DNA from: a virus
Reading direction: 5' to 3' (one strand)
DNA length: 64,000 nt
IMG/VR virus record: IMGVR_UViG_3300044825_000714
Coordinates: 1-64,000 of that record
The position numbers and the translations under genes are program-made. Numbering within the stretch: position 1 is the first letter of the stretch; each line of letters opens with the position of its first letter. Below are positions 47,162 through 56,238 of this stretch, one piece after another. The notes under the pieces are model-generated. The model made no database searches, was not told the DNA's origin, and saw only the letters and a program-made list of their open reading frames with translations.

Positions 47162-49663
47162 ATGGCAACAAGCGGAATTGACAAATCTCTTTACGGCGCA
47201 CCCATGGGGCTGGAGGCAGTCATGCCCGAGCCACCGATTGAAATTGAGATCGAGAACCCGGACGAGGTCAACATTGGCCTAGGCGACATTGAGATCAGCC
47301 TGACCCCGGAGCCCAAGACGAACGACAAGGACTTCGACGCGAACCTCGCGGAGTACATGGACGAGTCCGCGCTTCAGAGGCTGGGCGAAGAGCTAGTAGA
47401 AGACTTCAGCAAAGACATCAACGACCGCAAGGAGTGGATGCAGACGTATGTCGAGGGTCTGAAGCTGCTGGGCCTGAAGTACGAAGAGCGTACCGAGCCG
47501 TGGAATGGCGCGTGTGGCGTGTTCCACCCGATGCTCACCGAGTCCGTTGTGCGTTTCCAGTCCGAGGGCATCACGGAGACGTTCCCGGCTGCTGGCCCTG
47601 TCAAGACGGTGATCATTGGCAAGGACACTCCGCAGAAGGAAGAAGCCGCGATGCGCGTGCGCGCGGATATGAACTACCAGCTTACCGAGGTGATGTACGA
47701 GTATCGCCCGGAGCACGAGAAGATGCTGTGGAACCTGCCGATTGCAGGGTCCGCGTTCAAGAAGGTGTACTACGACCCGAGTCTGGGGCGTCAGGCTGCG
47801 GTGTTCATCCCCGCCGAGGACATCGTCGTGCCGTATGGCGCGAGCAACCTTGAGACCGCTGAGCGTGTGACGCACGTCATGCGTAAGACCGAGAACGAAG
47901 TGGCCAAGCTGATCGAGGCCGGGTTCTACCGCGACGTTGAACTGGGTGAGCCGACCTACCAGCTAGACGACATCGAGAAGCAGAAGGCCGAAGAGATGGG
48001 CATGAGCGCCATCGACGATGCGCGCTATCGCATGCTTGAGATGCACGTCAACCTAGACCTCAAAGGCTATGAAGACAAGGACAAGAAGGGGCGTCTTACG
48101 GGGATTGCGCTTCCTTACGTGGTTACTGTGGAGAAGGGTACTCGCAAGATTCTGGCGATCCGCAGGAATTGGTACGAGGAAGACGCTCTCAAGCTCAAGC
48201 GACAACACTTCGTCCATTATCAATACATTCCCGGGTTTGGTTTCTATGGCTATGGCCTCATCCACCTCATCGGGGGCTATGCCAAGAGCGCGACGATGCT
48301 TATCCGCCAGCTTGTTGACGCTGGCACTTTGTCTAACCTCCCCGGTGGTCTCAAATCGCGGGGTCTTCGCATCAAGGGAGATGACACCCCCATCGCTCCG
48401 GGAGAGTTCCGAGACGTAGACGTCCCGTCCGGTTCCATCCGCGACAACATTCTGCCGCTGCCGTACAAGGAGCCGAGCCAAGTTCTGATGTCGCTGTTCA
48501 ACCAGATCGTGCAGGAAGGCCGTGCGTTTGCGTCCGCTGGCGATATGAAGGTCAGCGATATGTCCAGCCAAGCGCCGGTGGGTACCACCTTGGCCATCCT
48601 TGAGCGCACGCTGAAGGTGATGGGCGCAGTTCAAGCGCGGATGCACTACACGATGAAGCAGGAGTTCAAGCTCCTGAAGACCATCATCGCTGACTACACC
48701 GCCGAGGACTACAGCTACGAGCCGGAGGAGGGTAGCCCCCGTGCCAAGCGCAGCGACTACGACATGGTGGAGGTGATCCCCGTGTCCGACCCGAACGCTG
48801 CCACGATGGCGCAGAAGATCGTGCAGTACCAAGCGGTGTTCCAGCTTGCACAGAGTGCTCCGCAGTACTACGACATGCCCCTGCTGCACCGCCAGATGAT
48901 TGAGGTGCTGGGTATCAAGAACGCGTCCAAGCTCGTGCCCATTGAAGAGGACATGGTGCCCACCGACCCGGTGCAGGAGAACCAGAACCTGCTGACCATG
49001 AAGCCGGTCAAGGCGTTCATCGAGCAGAACCATCAGGCGCACATTCAGACGCACATGGCTGCGATCCAGAACCCGAAGATTCAGCAGCTCATGCAGATGA
49101 ATCCGCAGGCGCAGGCGATCATGGCCGCAGCCATGGCGCATATCAACGAGCACATCGCGCTGGAGTACCGCCGTCAGGTGGAAGAGCAGATTGGCGTTCT
49201 GCCCAGCGAAGAGCAGAACAAGCAGGTGCCCCCAGAGATGGCCGACCAGATCGCCATCGCAGCCGCTCAGGCCACTGCCCAGATCACTCAGCGCGATACG
49301 CAGCAGGCTCAGCAGGCCGCAGCCCAGCAGCAGATGCAGGACCCCGTGGTCCAGATGCAGATGCAGGAGTTGCAGCTCAAGCAGCAGGACCTCCAGCTGA
49401 AGGCCCAGAAGCAGCAGATCGAGGCCGCAGCCAAGGCCGATCAGATTCGGATCGAAGAAGCTCGCATCGCGGCTCAGAAAGAGATCGCTGCCATGCAGGT
49501 CGCGGCAAGTGCCGCTGCACAGAAAGACAAAGCGAATCGTCAGCAAGAGACGGAAGGAGCACGCATGGGCTTGGACGCTGCCAAACACCGCGCCCAGATG
49601 GCCATGCAAGCAGCGCAACGGGCCGCGCAACAAAGGCCCAAACCTAGGAAGGAGAACGATTGA
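47162..49663 (+). CDS. P22-type portal protein
   Basis: An 833-residue protein. Acidic N-terminus, then wing/stem regions (ERTEPWNGACGVFHPMLTESVV, HYQYIPGFGFYGYGLIHLIGG, PVGTTLAILERTLKVMGAVQ), and a long Gln/Ala-rich coiled-coil barrel (about 630-820: QITQRDTQQAQQAAAQQQMQ). This is the P22-like portal layout. It makes the dodecameric DNA channel at the capsid vertex. AAGGAG precedes the start. Confidence 0.9.
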   Translation: MATSGIDKSLYGAPMGLEAVMPEPPIEIEIENPDEVNIGLGDIEISLTPEPKTNDKDFDANLAEYMDESALQRLGEELVEDFSKDINDRKEWMQTYVEGLKLLGLKYEERTEPWNGACGVFHPMLTESVVRFQSEGITETFPAAGPVKTVIIGKDTPQKEEAAMRVRADMNYQLTEVMYEYRPEHEKMLWNLPIAGSAFKKVYYDPSLGRQAAVFIPAEDIVVPYGASNLETAERVTHVMRKTENEVAKLIEAGFYRDVELGEPTYQLDDIEKQKAEEMGMSAIDDARYRMLEMHVNLDLKGYEDKDKKGRLTGIALPYVVTVEKGTRKILAIRRNWYEEDALKLKRQHFVHYQYIPGFGFYGYGLIHLIGGYAKSATMLIRQLVDAGTLSNLPGGLKSRGLRIKGDDTPIAPGEFRDVDVPSGSIRDNILPLPYKEPSQVLMSLFNQIVQEGRAFASAGDMKVSDMSSQAPVGTTLAILERTLKVMGAVQARMHYTMKQEFKLLKTIIADYTAEDYSYEPEEGSPRAKRSDYDMVEVIPVSDPNAATMAQKIVQYQAVFQLAQSAPQYYDMPLLHRQMIEVLGIKNASKLVPIEEDMVPTDPVQENQNLLTMKPVKAFIEQNHQAHIQTHMAAIQNPKIQQLMQMNPQAQAIMAAAMAHINEHIALEYRRQVEEQIGVLPSEEQNKQVPPEMADQIAIAAAQATAQITQRDTQQAQQAAAQQQMQDPVVQMQMQELQLKQQDLQLKAQKQQIEAAAKADQIRIEEARIAAQKEIAAMQVAASAAAQKDKANRQQETEGARMGLDAAKHRAQMAMQAAQRAAQQRPKPRKEND

Positions 49664-49857
49664 ACGAGTACCGAGTTTTAGCTCTCGTACAGGCGGAGAT
49701 TGAAAAAATTCGCCAAGAACAAACCGCGTTCTTGGCTGCTAGTCGCGCCGATACGTACGACGAGTACAAGAAAGTCTGCGGGGTAATCCGAGGTCTATAC
49801 CTTGCAGACAACATCATTAACGACCTCGTGCAACGAATGGAAAAAGCCGATGACTGA
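49660..49857 (+). CDS. Small helical protein after the portal
   Basis: A 65-residue helical protein (TTG start overlapping the portal stop as TTGA): NEYRVLALVQAEIEKIRQEQ, YDEYKKVCGVIRGLYLADNI, INDLVQRMEKAD. Head-completion or scaffolding accessory is possible. No family recognised. Confidence 0.65.
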   Translation: MNEYRVLALVQAEIEKIRQEQTAFLAASRADTYDEYKKVCGVIRGLYLADNIINDLVQRMEKADD

Positions 49858-50260
49858 ATTTGACGTGCAGGCGATTGACTTATCCGGGCTGCTGAACAAG
49901 CCTGCCGAGGAGAAGGCCAAGCAGCTTCCTGATCCCAAAACGTTCCACCTTCTGTGCGTTGTTCCGGAAGCGATGGAAGAGTACGCGGATAGCGACGTGG
50001 GCATCATTAAGGACGCCAAGACGATGCACTACGAAGAGGTGCTGACTCCCGTGCTGTTTGTGGTCAAGGTCGGCCCCGACGCCTACAAGGACACCACCCG
50101 GTTCCCCAGTGGCCCGTCATGCAAACAAGGTGACTTTGTCATCGTGCGCCCCAATTCAGGCACCCGCTTGAAGATTCATGGCCGAGAGTTCCGCATCATT
50201 AATGATGATTCGGTCGAAGCCGTCGTTGAAGACCCGCGTGGGATCACCCGCGCTGCTTAA
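49850..50260 (+). CDS. Co-chaperonin GroES-like protein (tentative)
   Basis: A 136-residue beta-rich protein. The C-terminal part TRFPSGPSCKQGDFVIVRP, LKIHGREFRIINDDSVEAVV resembles the cpn10/gp31 fold, with a mobile loop-like segment (ASVGIIKDAKTMHYEEVLTP region). Phage cpn10-like proteins help fold the capsid. It sits directly before scaffold and capsid genes, which fits. Start 49850 overlaps the upstream gene. Confidence 0.6.
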   Translation: MTEFDVQAIDLSGLLNKPAEEKAKQLPDPKTFHLLCVVPEAMEEYADSDVGIIKDAKTMHYEEVLTPVLFVVKVGPDAYKDTTRFPSGPSCKQGDFVIVRPNSGTRLKIHGREFRIINDDSVEAVVEDPRGITRAA

Positions 50261-50269
50261 GGAGTGAAC

Positions 50270-51289
50270 ATGCCCCTGCCGAAGTTTGAAGGCGAAGAAT
50301 TCGAGTTCCCGGACGAGAAGGAAGCCAAGGAAAAAGTCAAAGCCGCTGATGAGCAGCTAGACGACGATTTCAAGATTGAGATCGAAGACGACACCCCTCC
50401 CGAGGATCGTGGTCGCAAACCCGCACCGCCTCCGGAAGACCCCACCGAAGAGGAACTCTCGTCCTACGACGAAAAAGTTCAGGCGCGTATCAAGAAGTTC
50501 ACTCGTGGTTACCACGACGAGCGTCGCGCCAAGGAAGCTGCTCTGCGTGAGCGTGAAGCCGCTGAACTGTTTGCCAAGCAGGTCTACGAAGAGAACAAGC
50601 GCCTGCAAAAGCAGCTTGCCGAGGGCAGTCAGGTCTTCATCGAGCAGTCCAAAACCAGCGCGGCTACCGAACTTGAAATAGCCAAAAAGAAGTACAAAGA
50701 AGCTTACGAGTCGGCAGATCCTGATGCTTTGGTGGAAGCGCAAGAGGCTATCGCCAAGGCTACGCTCAAATTAGAGCGTGCTGGGCAGATGAAGCCGATT
50801 GAGGAGAGCGAGTTCAAGCCTGCCGCTGCGCCCGCCGCCTCTCCCGAAGATAACATGACCCCTCGCACCAAGCAGTGGGTCAATTCCAACAAATCGTGGT
50901 TCGGCCAGCCCGGCTACGAAGATATGACTATGATGGCTATGGGGCTTGACAAAAAGCTACAGCAGCAATATGGTCCCGATTACGTTGGTAGTGAGGAATA
51001 CTTCCGCACCATCGACAAAGTGATGCGCAAACGATTCCCCGAACACTTCGAAGACGAAGACGGGAGCTATGAGGAAGAACCGCCGCCTCGGAAAAGGGCA
51101 GAACCGGCAGACGAAGATGATTCTCCGCGCCGTGCAACAAAACCCGCTGCTGTTGTGGCCCCGGCTACTCGCAGCACACCGCCTAACCGCGTGAAGCTCA
51201 AGGCTTCTCAAGTTTCGCTGGCGCGCAAACTTGGGATTACCCCAGAGGCGTACGCTAAACAGGTTGCTCTACTTGGAAGGAATGAATAA
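50270..51289 (+). CDS. Scaffold protein
   Basis: A 339-residue acidic, coiled-coil protein: MPLPKFEGEEFEFPDEKEAK, a Pro-rich linker, long helices (RAKEAALREREAAELFAKQVYEE, SAATELEIAKKKYKEAYESAD), a middle folded part (NSNKSWFGQPGYEDMTMMAMG) and a basic end with RVKLKASQVSLARKLGIT. It has the composition of phage scaffolds placed just before the capsid protein. GTG 50264 is possible; ATG 50270 has AAGGAG 5 nt upstream. Confidence 0.75.
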   Translation: MPLPKFEGEEFEFPDEKEAKEKVKAADEQLDDDFKIEIEDDTPPEDRGRKPAPPPEDPTEEELSSYDEKVQARIKKFTRGYHDERRAKEAALREREAAELFAKQVYEENKRLQKQLAEGSQVFIEQSKTSAATELEIAKKKYKEAYESADPDALVEAQEAIAKATLKLERAGQMKPIEESEFKPAAAPAASPEDNMTPRTKQWVNSNKSWFGQPGYEDMTMMAMGLDKKLQQQYGPDYVGSEEYFRTIDKVMRKRFPEHFEDEDGSYEEEPPPRKRAEPADEDDSPRRATKPAAVVAPATRSTPPNRVKLKASQVSLARKLGITPEAYAKQVALLGRNE

Positions 51290-51756
51290 TGGAACAGCAA
51301 GTTCAACCCCAAAACCGGCTCAAGCGTGAACTGGAAGCCCGCGAGAAGACGCAAATGCGTCCTCAAGCATGGCGTCCGCCCGAGACGCTACCCGCTCCGG
51401 ATGATCGTCCGGGCTGGAAGCATCGCTGGGTTCGTCTGAGCACGATGGGAACTTCTGATCCCAGCAACATCTCTTCCCGGTTGCGTGAAGGATACGAGCC
51501 CTGCAAAGCAGAGGACTATCCCGAACTCATGATGCACGCTACCACTGAAGGTCGCTTTAAGGGCGGCATTGAAGTGGGTGGACTGTTGCTCTGTCGCATC
51601 CCGACTGAGTTTTTGGATCAGCGTATGAAATACTACGAGGGTCAGAACAAAGCTCAGATGGAATCGGTGGACAACAATTTCCTTCGTGAAAATGATCCTC
51701 GTATGCCCCTTTTCTCTGAAAAGAAGACGAAGGTCACTTTCGGTTCAGGTTCTTAA
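51289..51756 (+). CDS. Hypothetical head-region protein
   Basis: A 155-residue protein MEQQVQPQNRLKRELEAREK, WRPPETLPAPDDRPGWKHRW, then a compact alpha/beta part (FKGGIEVGGLLLCRIPTEFL) and charged end. Between scaffold and capsid genes it may be a head decoration or assembly factor. Confidence 0.65.
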   Translation: MEQQVQPQNRLKRELEAREKTQMRPQAWRPPETLPAPDDRPGWKHRWVRLSTMGTSDPSNISSRLREGYEPCKAEDYPELMMHATTEGRFKGGIEVGGLLLCRIPTEFLDQRMKYYEGQNKAQMESVDNNFLRENDPRMPLFSEKKTKVTFGSGS

Positions 51757-51771
51757 ATCTAGGAGTCTTTA

Positions 51772-52476
51772 ATGGCTTATCCCACCATTGACAAGCCGTA
51801 TGGCTTGAAGCCGATCAATCTGATCGGTGGTCAGGTGTTCGCCGGACAAACTCGCCAATACCAAATCGACCCCGCTGGGTTCGCTGGTAACATCTTCTAC
51901 GGAGATGTGGTGAAGTTGGTTTCGACGGGCTACGTTGAAAAAGATACCGGTCAGGCGACCGCAACGCCGCTGGGCATCTTCCAAGGTTGCTCTTACGTGA
52001 ACGCGCAAGGGCAAACCATCTTCGCGCAGTACTACCCCACCGGGTACGCTGCCCCCACCGGCACCGTCATCACCGCCTACGTGCAGGATGACCCCGATCT
52101 GCTGTTCAAGGCAGTTCTGGTGTCTGGTCAAACCGAAGGTGGCAACGGCCTTGTTCCGGCTTATCTGAGCCGTAGCATTATCGGCACGAACGCTGAACTG
52201 GTGCAAAACGCCGGTTTGACCTCGACCGGTGATAGCCGTATCGGCGTGTACGCTACCACTAGCGCTACCACCGCTTCGCTGCCCATCCGCATCGTTGATG
52301 TGGTGCCTGATACCGCCAACTCGTCTGGTGATTTCGTGGAAGTGATTTGCAAGTGGAACGCTCCGTATGTGGTCTCTACCTCGACCACCACTGAGCCGAC
52401 CCCGGGCACCTTCGCCACTGTGACCACCAGCACTGTGACTGGCGGCCATCAGTATCTCAACCCCGTTGGCGTCTGA
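51772..52476 (+). CDS. Capsid-associated structural protein
   Basis: A 234-residue beta-rich protein (MAYPTIDKPYGLKPINLIGG, then TYPTGYAAPTGTVITAYVQD, PLPIRIVDVVPDTANSSGDF). This gene type immediately precedes the capsid gene in many environmental podoviruses. It could decorate the capsid. Confidence 0.7.
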   Translation: MAYPTIDKPYGLKPINLIGGQVFAGQTRQYQIDPAGFAGNIFYGDVVKLVSTGYVEKDTGQATATPLGIFQGCSYVNAQGQTIFAQYYPTGYAAPTGTVITAYVQDDPDLLFKAVLVSGQTEGGNGLVPAYLSRSIIGTNAELVQNAGLTSTGDSRIGVYATTSATTASLPIRIVDVVPDTANSSGDFVEVICKWNAPYVVSTSTTTEPTPGTFATVTTSTVTGGHQYLNPVGV

Positions 52477-52492
52477 TAAGGAGTAATTAAAA

Positions 52493-53404
52493 ATGGCTAT
52501 TTCACGCGCACAACTGCTGAAAGAGCTGCTCCCCGGTCTGAACGCCTTGTTCGGGATGGAGTACGCTCGCTACGGCGAAGAGCACAAAGAGATCTACGAA
52601 ACCGAGACCTCTGAGCGCTCGTTTGAAGAAGAAACCAAGCTGTCTGGCTTCTCCGCCGCTCCGGTGAAGAACGAAGGCTCTGCGATTGCTTATGACAACG
52701 CGCAGGAAGCTTGGAGCACCCGCTATACGCACGAAACCATTGCTCTGGGTTTCTCGATCACCGAAGAGGCGATTGAGGACAACCTGTACGACAGCCTGTC
52801 TGCTCGTTACACCAAGGCTCTGGCCCGCGCTATGGCGTATACCAAGCAGGTTAAAGCTGCTGCGGTTCTGAACAACGGCTTCTCCAACACCTACCCCGGT
52901 GGTGATGGCGTCTCCCTGTTCAACGCAAACCACCCGCTGGTGTCCGGCGGCGTGAACAGCAACACCCCCTCCACCCAAGTTGACCTGAACGAGACTTCTC
53001 TGGAAGCCGCCGTTATTCAGATCGCCGCTTGGACGGACGAGCGTGGCCTGCTGATCGCTGCCAAGCCCAAGAAGATGATTGTTCCCCCGTCGCTGATGTT
53101 CGTTGCCAAGCGTCTGCTTGATACCGAACTGCGCGTGGCAACTGCTGATAACGACATCAACGCTATCAAGCAGATGGGTGCAATCCCCGAGGGTTACACC
53201 GTGAACCACTTCCTGACCGACCCGAACGCATGGTTCCTGACCACTGACGTTCCCAACGGCATGAAGCACTTCGTGCGTACCCCGCTGCAGAATTCTATGG
53301 ACGGGGATTTTGACACGGGCAACGTCCGTTACAAGGCTCGCGAAAGGTATTCTTTTGGCTGGAGCGATCCGCTCGGGATGTGGGGTTCCTCTGGTTCGAC
53401 CTAA
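52493..53404 (+). CDS. Major capsid protein
   Basis: A 303-residue protein with the order of an HK97-fold capsid subunit: helical start (MAISRAQLLKELLPGLNALF), E-loop region (SAIAYDNAQEAWSTRYTHET), P-domain helix (LYDSLSARYTKALARAMAYT), A-domain (LLIAAKPKKMIVPPSLMFVA) and the end WGSSGST. The strong terminator directly downstream fits a highly expressed product. Assembles the icosahedral shell. Confidence 0.88.
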   Translation: MAISRAQLLKELLPGLNALFGMEYARYGEEHKEIYETETSERSFEEETKLSGFSAAPVKNEGSAIAYDNAQEAWSTRYTHETIALGFSITEEAIEDNLYDSLSARYTKALARAMAYTKQVKAAAVLNNGFSNTYPGGDGVSLFNANHPLVSGGVNSNTPSTQVDLNETSLEAAVIQIAAWTDERGLLIAAKPKKMIVPPSLMFVAKRLLDTELRVATADNDINAIKQMGAIPEGYTVNHFLTDPNAWFLTTDVPNGMKHFVRTPLQNSMDGDFDTGNVRYKARERYSFGWSDPLGMWGSSGST

Positions 53405-53424
53405 AAATCGAATACCAAAGGTAT

Positions 53425-53453
53425 CAAAAAAGGGGACTTCGGTCCCCTTTTTT
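53425..53453 (+). terminator. Terminator after the capsid gene
   Basis: A6, GGGGAC-TTCG-GTCCCC (53432-53447), T6. An extra-stable cUUCGg loop; the flanking A and T runs would let it work on both strands. Confidence 0.88.
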
Positions 53454-53511
53454 CTTTGGGGCTTGTGTTACTCGTTCAGCTTAGGGTACACTACGGGCAA
53501 AGGAGAAACCC

Positions 53512-54237
53512 ATGGCCCGAGGCATCTACAAGATCATCAATGTCGTCAACAACAAATTCTACGTGGGTAGCGCCGTAGACCTGAAGCGCCGCAAGGCGCG
53601 ACACTTTTCGGAGTTGCGCAACAACCGCCACAACAACCGCCACCTGCAAGCCGCGTGGCTCAAATACGGGGAGCAGGCGTTTATCTTTGTCGTTGTGGAA
53701 GAACTGCCGGACGAAGCCGACTTGCTCGCTGCCGAAAACGTCTGGCTCAAAGAGCACGTAGGCAAGGACTACTGCTACAACCTTGGAGTAGACGCCACTG
53801 CACCGATGCTTGGCGTTAGCGGAGAGCAGAGTCCGACATGGGGGTACAAACATTCCCCCGAAAATATTGAAGTCATTCGGGCCGCTTCCACTGGGCGTAA
53901 ACAGGACGCAGAAGTCATCCGTAAGAAGACCGAGCACCTCATCGGCAAACCCAAGTCCGCCGAAGTCCGCGCCAAAATCTCCGCTACCCTCTCAGGGGAG
54001 GGCAACTTCTGGTACGGCAAGAAGCGTCCTGACCACGGGGCCAAAGTCAGCAAGGCGGTCGAAGCAATAAGCCCGGAGGGCGAGGTGCTTCGGTACGCCA
54101 GTATCGCTGCACTGCGGGAAGCTGCGGGTATCAAACCTCCTACGGCTAACCGGGCGCTTAAATCGGGCAAGCCACTAGCTCGTGGACCCTATAAAGGCTG
54201 GCGGTTCAAATATGTTGACCCCGCCATCCCCGGGTGA
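53512..54237 (+). CDS. GIY-YIG homing endonuclease with NUMOD3 and intein-like end
   Basis: A 241-residue enzyme. GIYKIINVVNNKFYVGSAVD (GIY...YVG), then catalytic-region LLAAENVWLKEHVG. Repeated GYKHSPENIE, SAEVRAKISATLSGEGN and GKKRPDHGAKVS are NUMOD3-type DNA-binding units, and a C-terminal EGEVLRYASIAALREAAGI is a NUMOD1/HTH-like end. It sits between the capsid terminator and the next structural gene, a typical invasion site. Confidence 0.85.
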   Translation: MARGIYKIINVVNNKFYVGSAVDLKRRKARHFSELRNNRHNNRHLQAAWLKYGEQAFIFVVVEELPDEADLLAAENVWLKEHVGKDYCYNLGVDATAPMLGVSGEQSPTWGYKHSPENIEVIRAASTGRKQDAEVIRKKTEHLIGKPKSAEVRAKISATLSGEGNFWYGKKRPDHGAKVSKAVEAISPEGEVLRYASIAALREAAGIKPPTANRALKSGKPLARGPYKGWRFKYVDPAIPG

Positions 54238-54243
54238 TATATT
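54215..54243 (+). promoter_or_regulatory. Promoter TTGACC-N17-TATATT
   Basis: -35 TTGACC at 54215-54220, 17-nt spacer, -10 TATATT at 54238-54243. It lies over the end of the homing endonuclease gene and reads into 54335-54754. Ten of 12 consensus positions. Confidence 0.7.
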
Positions 54244-54334
54244 GGCCCCATCCCGGGGTCCCCGGCGTTTCTGACAGTCCCGGCTGACGACATGCAGACA
54301 GAGCGCCCAAACGAACACTCGCATGTGAGGAATC

Positions 54335-54754
54335 ATGGCACGTACTACGTTCAACGGCCCGGTCGTTTCGCAAAACGGCTTCATTGGTGGCCACCAAGTC
54401 GCTTCCGCTAACGCTGTCAACGCTACTGGCACTGCTTCTGCTGCGCAGGTTGCGTCTGGCTACATCACTTCCACTTCGGCTGCGCCGACGACCATCACTC
54501 TGCCCACCGGCACTGATCTGGGTGCGCTGATTGGTGCAACTCAAGGTACCACCCTTGACCTGTACATCGACAACACCGCTGGCGCGAGCACCGTGACTGT
54601 GGCTGTGAACACCAACGCAGTTCTGTCCAGCGCCGCTGTGGATACCGCTGGTTCGTTCGGTGATCTGACGATTGCTTCTGGCGCTACCGGCATCGGTCGC
54701 TTCACCCTGATGTTCTCCAGCCCCACCGCGTACACCTTCACCCGTACGGCTTAA
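54335..54754 (+). CDS. Head decoration-type protein
   Basis: A 139-residue Ala/Thr/Gly-rich beta protein (MARTTFNGPVVSQNGFIGGH, VTVAVNTNAVLSSAAVD, GIGRFTLMFSSPTAYTFTRT). It looks like a small surface decoration or fibre-base protein. It has its own promoter. No strict family recognised. Confidence 0.65.
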   Translation: MARTTFNGPVVSQNGFIGGHQVASANAVNATGTASAAQVASGYITSTSAAPTTITLPTGTDLGALIGATQGTTLDLYIDNTAGASTVTVAVNTNAVLSSAAVDTAGSFGDLTIASGATGIGRFTLMFSSPTAYTFTRTA

Positions 54755-54766
54755 TAGGAGGCCGAC

Positions 54767-55045
54767 ATGGCCATGCAAACTGACATCCTAGCGACTTCGC
54801 TGGCTGCGTCAGGTACTGCGTTTGCGGGGCGTACTCGTGTTCGCGGTGCTCTGATTGAGCCGGGCGGTAGCGCGGGTACGCTTGTCTTCAAAGATGGTGG
54901 CGCTAGTGGCACCACGAAGTTCACCATCAACACGACGGCCAACGGGGAATCGTTCTCGGTGGTGATCCCATCGGACGGCATCCTGTTCACGACGGACGTG
55001 TACGTGGCGCTGACGAACGCCAAGGTGACGGTGTTCTATGGCTAA
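54767..55045 (+). CDS. Hypothetical structural protein
   Basis: A 92-residue beta-sandwich-like protein (MAMQTDILATSLAASGTAFA, GRTRVRGALIEPGGSAGTL, FSVVIPSDGILFTTDVYVAL). AGGAGG precedes it. Likely a virion component next to the head genes. Overlaps the next gene by 8 nt. Confidence 0.65.
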   Translation: MAMQTDILATSLAASGTAFAGRTRVRGALIEPGGSAGTLVFKDGGASGTTKFTINTTANGESFSVVIPSDGILFTTDVYVALTNAKVTVFYG

Positions 55046-55283
55046 GTCCCCGGCATGGCAACGCAAAGAAGGCAAGAACCCCAAAGGTGGTCTGAACGCC
55101 AAGGGGCGCGCCTCTGCGAAGGCCCAAGGGATGAACCTAAAACCTCCGCAGCCCGAAGGCGGCAAGAGGCGCGACTCCTTCTGCGCTCGGATGAGTGGCA
55201 TGAAGAAGAAGCTCACATCCGCGAAGACTGCGAACGACCCAAACTCCCGGATTAACAAAGCCCTACGCGCATGGAACTGTTGA
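55038..55283 (+). CDS. DUF6321-type small basic protein
   Basis: An 81-residue protein with PAWQRKEGKNPKGGLNAKG, RASAKAQGMNLKPPQPEGG, MKKKLTSAKTANDPNSRIN. The KNPKGGLNAKGR block is the DUF6321 mark. Often encoded next to tail or head genes in phages; possibly binds DNA inside the head (inference). Confidence 0.7.
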   Translation: MAKSPAWQRKEGKNPKGGLNAKGRASAKAQGMNLKPPQPEGGKRRDSFCARMSGMKKKLTSAKTANDPNSRINKALRAWNC

Positions 55284-55292
55284 GGTCACGCG

Positions 55293-55541
55293 ATGGAGAT
55301 GATGGTTTGGAACGTGATTCTCACGGCCATTGTGGCGCTGTTGGGGTTCATCGTGAAAGAAAAGTTTGCCGAGCTTCAACGCATCAGCATTCTGCTTAAC
55401 CGCACCCGGGAAGAAGTGGCGCGTGATCACATCACACGCACGGAGTTCCGAGCGGACATGCAGCAGTTGATGGAGCGGTTCGACAGGATTGAACGCAAGA
55501 TCGACGCGATGCGAGGAGCCAAGAATGCCCAGCAAGACTAG
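55293..55541 (+). CDS. Small membrane/coiled-coil protein
   Basis: An 82-residue protein: N-terminal membrane helix (MEMMVWNVILTAIVALLGFI), then a coiled coil (LLNRTREEVARDHITRTEFR, LMERFDRIERKIDAMRG). Could be a spanin-like, holin-like or structural protein. No cysteine or lipobox is seen. Confidence 0.6.
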   Translation: MEMMVWNVILTAIVALLGFIVKEKFAELQRISILLNRTREEVARDHITRTEFRADMQQLMERFDRIERKIDAMRGAKNAQQD

Positions 55542-56007
55542 AGCGCAGCACAACTTGATGGCGATGGTCGCTAACGACCCCGCCGCTGCGAAGCGCGTGG
55601 GCATTCCTCAATCTGTCGGCAAAGAGTTCGTCAAAGCTGACAAGGGTCTGAAGTTTGGTAAAGGCAGTGGCAGCCGTGCCGATCTTCAGAAAATCAACCG
55701 CCCTGACACCCGTCAAGGCAAGATGGAACTTTTTGCAAAAGGTGGTGACATGAAAGAATCCAAGAAGATGGTTGGTAAAGAGTTGGCCTTCATGAAGAAG
55801 AAGGGCGCTCCCAAGTCCATGATCAAGCACGAGATGGCCGAAGCCGGTATGAAGTACGGCGGCAAGACCAAGAAGATGGCTTCTGGTGGTCTGGCTGCTG
55901 GTCACAAAGCTGCTGACGGCGTTGCTTCCAAAGGCAAGACCAAGGCAATGCAGGTCAAGATGGGCGCTGCCAAACCGCTGGGCATGAAAAAGGGCGGCTA
56001 CTGCTGA
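55525..56007 (+). CDS. Basic protein with tag-like C-terminal half
   Basis: A 160-residue protein MPSKTRAQHNLMAMVANDPA, then KESKKMVGKELAFMKKKGAP, and a Gly/Lys-rich end (GGKTKKMASGGLAAGHKAADG, VASKGKTKAMQVKMGAAKP). The ADGVASKGKTK segment is related to the ADGxAQRGKTxG tag of the next genes. The basic nature suggests binding to packaged DNA. Confidence 0.65.
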   Translation: MPSKTRAQHNLMAMVANDPAAAKRVGIPQSVGKEFVKADKGLKFGKGSGSRADLQKINRPDTRQGKMELFAKGGDMKESKKMVGKELAFMKKKGAPKSMIKHEMAEAGMKYGGKTKKMASGGLAAGHKAADGVASKGKTKAMQVKMGAAKPLGMKKGGYC

Positions 56008-56022
56008 TCTAAGGAGTCCATC

Positions 56023-56238
56023 ATGGACATGCTCGAAAAGAGAAAGCCTGCCGTTAAAGACGGCGTCTACGACCCCGACTCTGGCACTCCGCCTCCGCAA
56101 GACATTGATGGCGGCTCCGTGACCCCGTCCAAGCCGAAGCCCAAGGCGTCTAAGCCTAAAGCCATGGCCAAGGGTGGCTACGTCAAAGCTGCCGATGGCT
56201 GTGCCCAGCGCGGTAAAACCAAAGGACGGATGGTATGA
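56023..56238 (+). CDS. Small protein ending in ADGCAQRGKTKGRMV
   Basis: A 71-residue protein, Pro/Lys-rich linker then the C-terminal tag AKGGYVKAADGCAQRGKTKG. AGGAG precedes ATG 56023. Its end overlaps the next start as ATGA. Tag function unknown. Confidence 0.65.
   Translation: MDMLEKRKPAVKDGVYDPDSGTPPPQDIDGGSVTPSKPKPKASKPKAMAKGGYVKAADGCAQRGKTKGRMV

Noticed and set aside
48053-49633. Long antisense frame opposite the portal gene
   Set aside because: His/Leu/Asp-rich with no coherent motifs and inside a well-supported portal gene.
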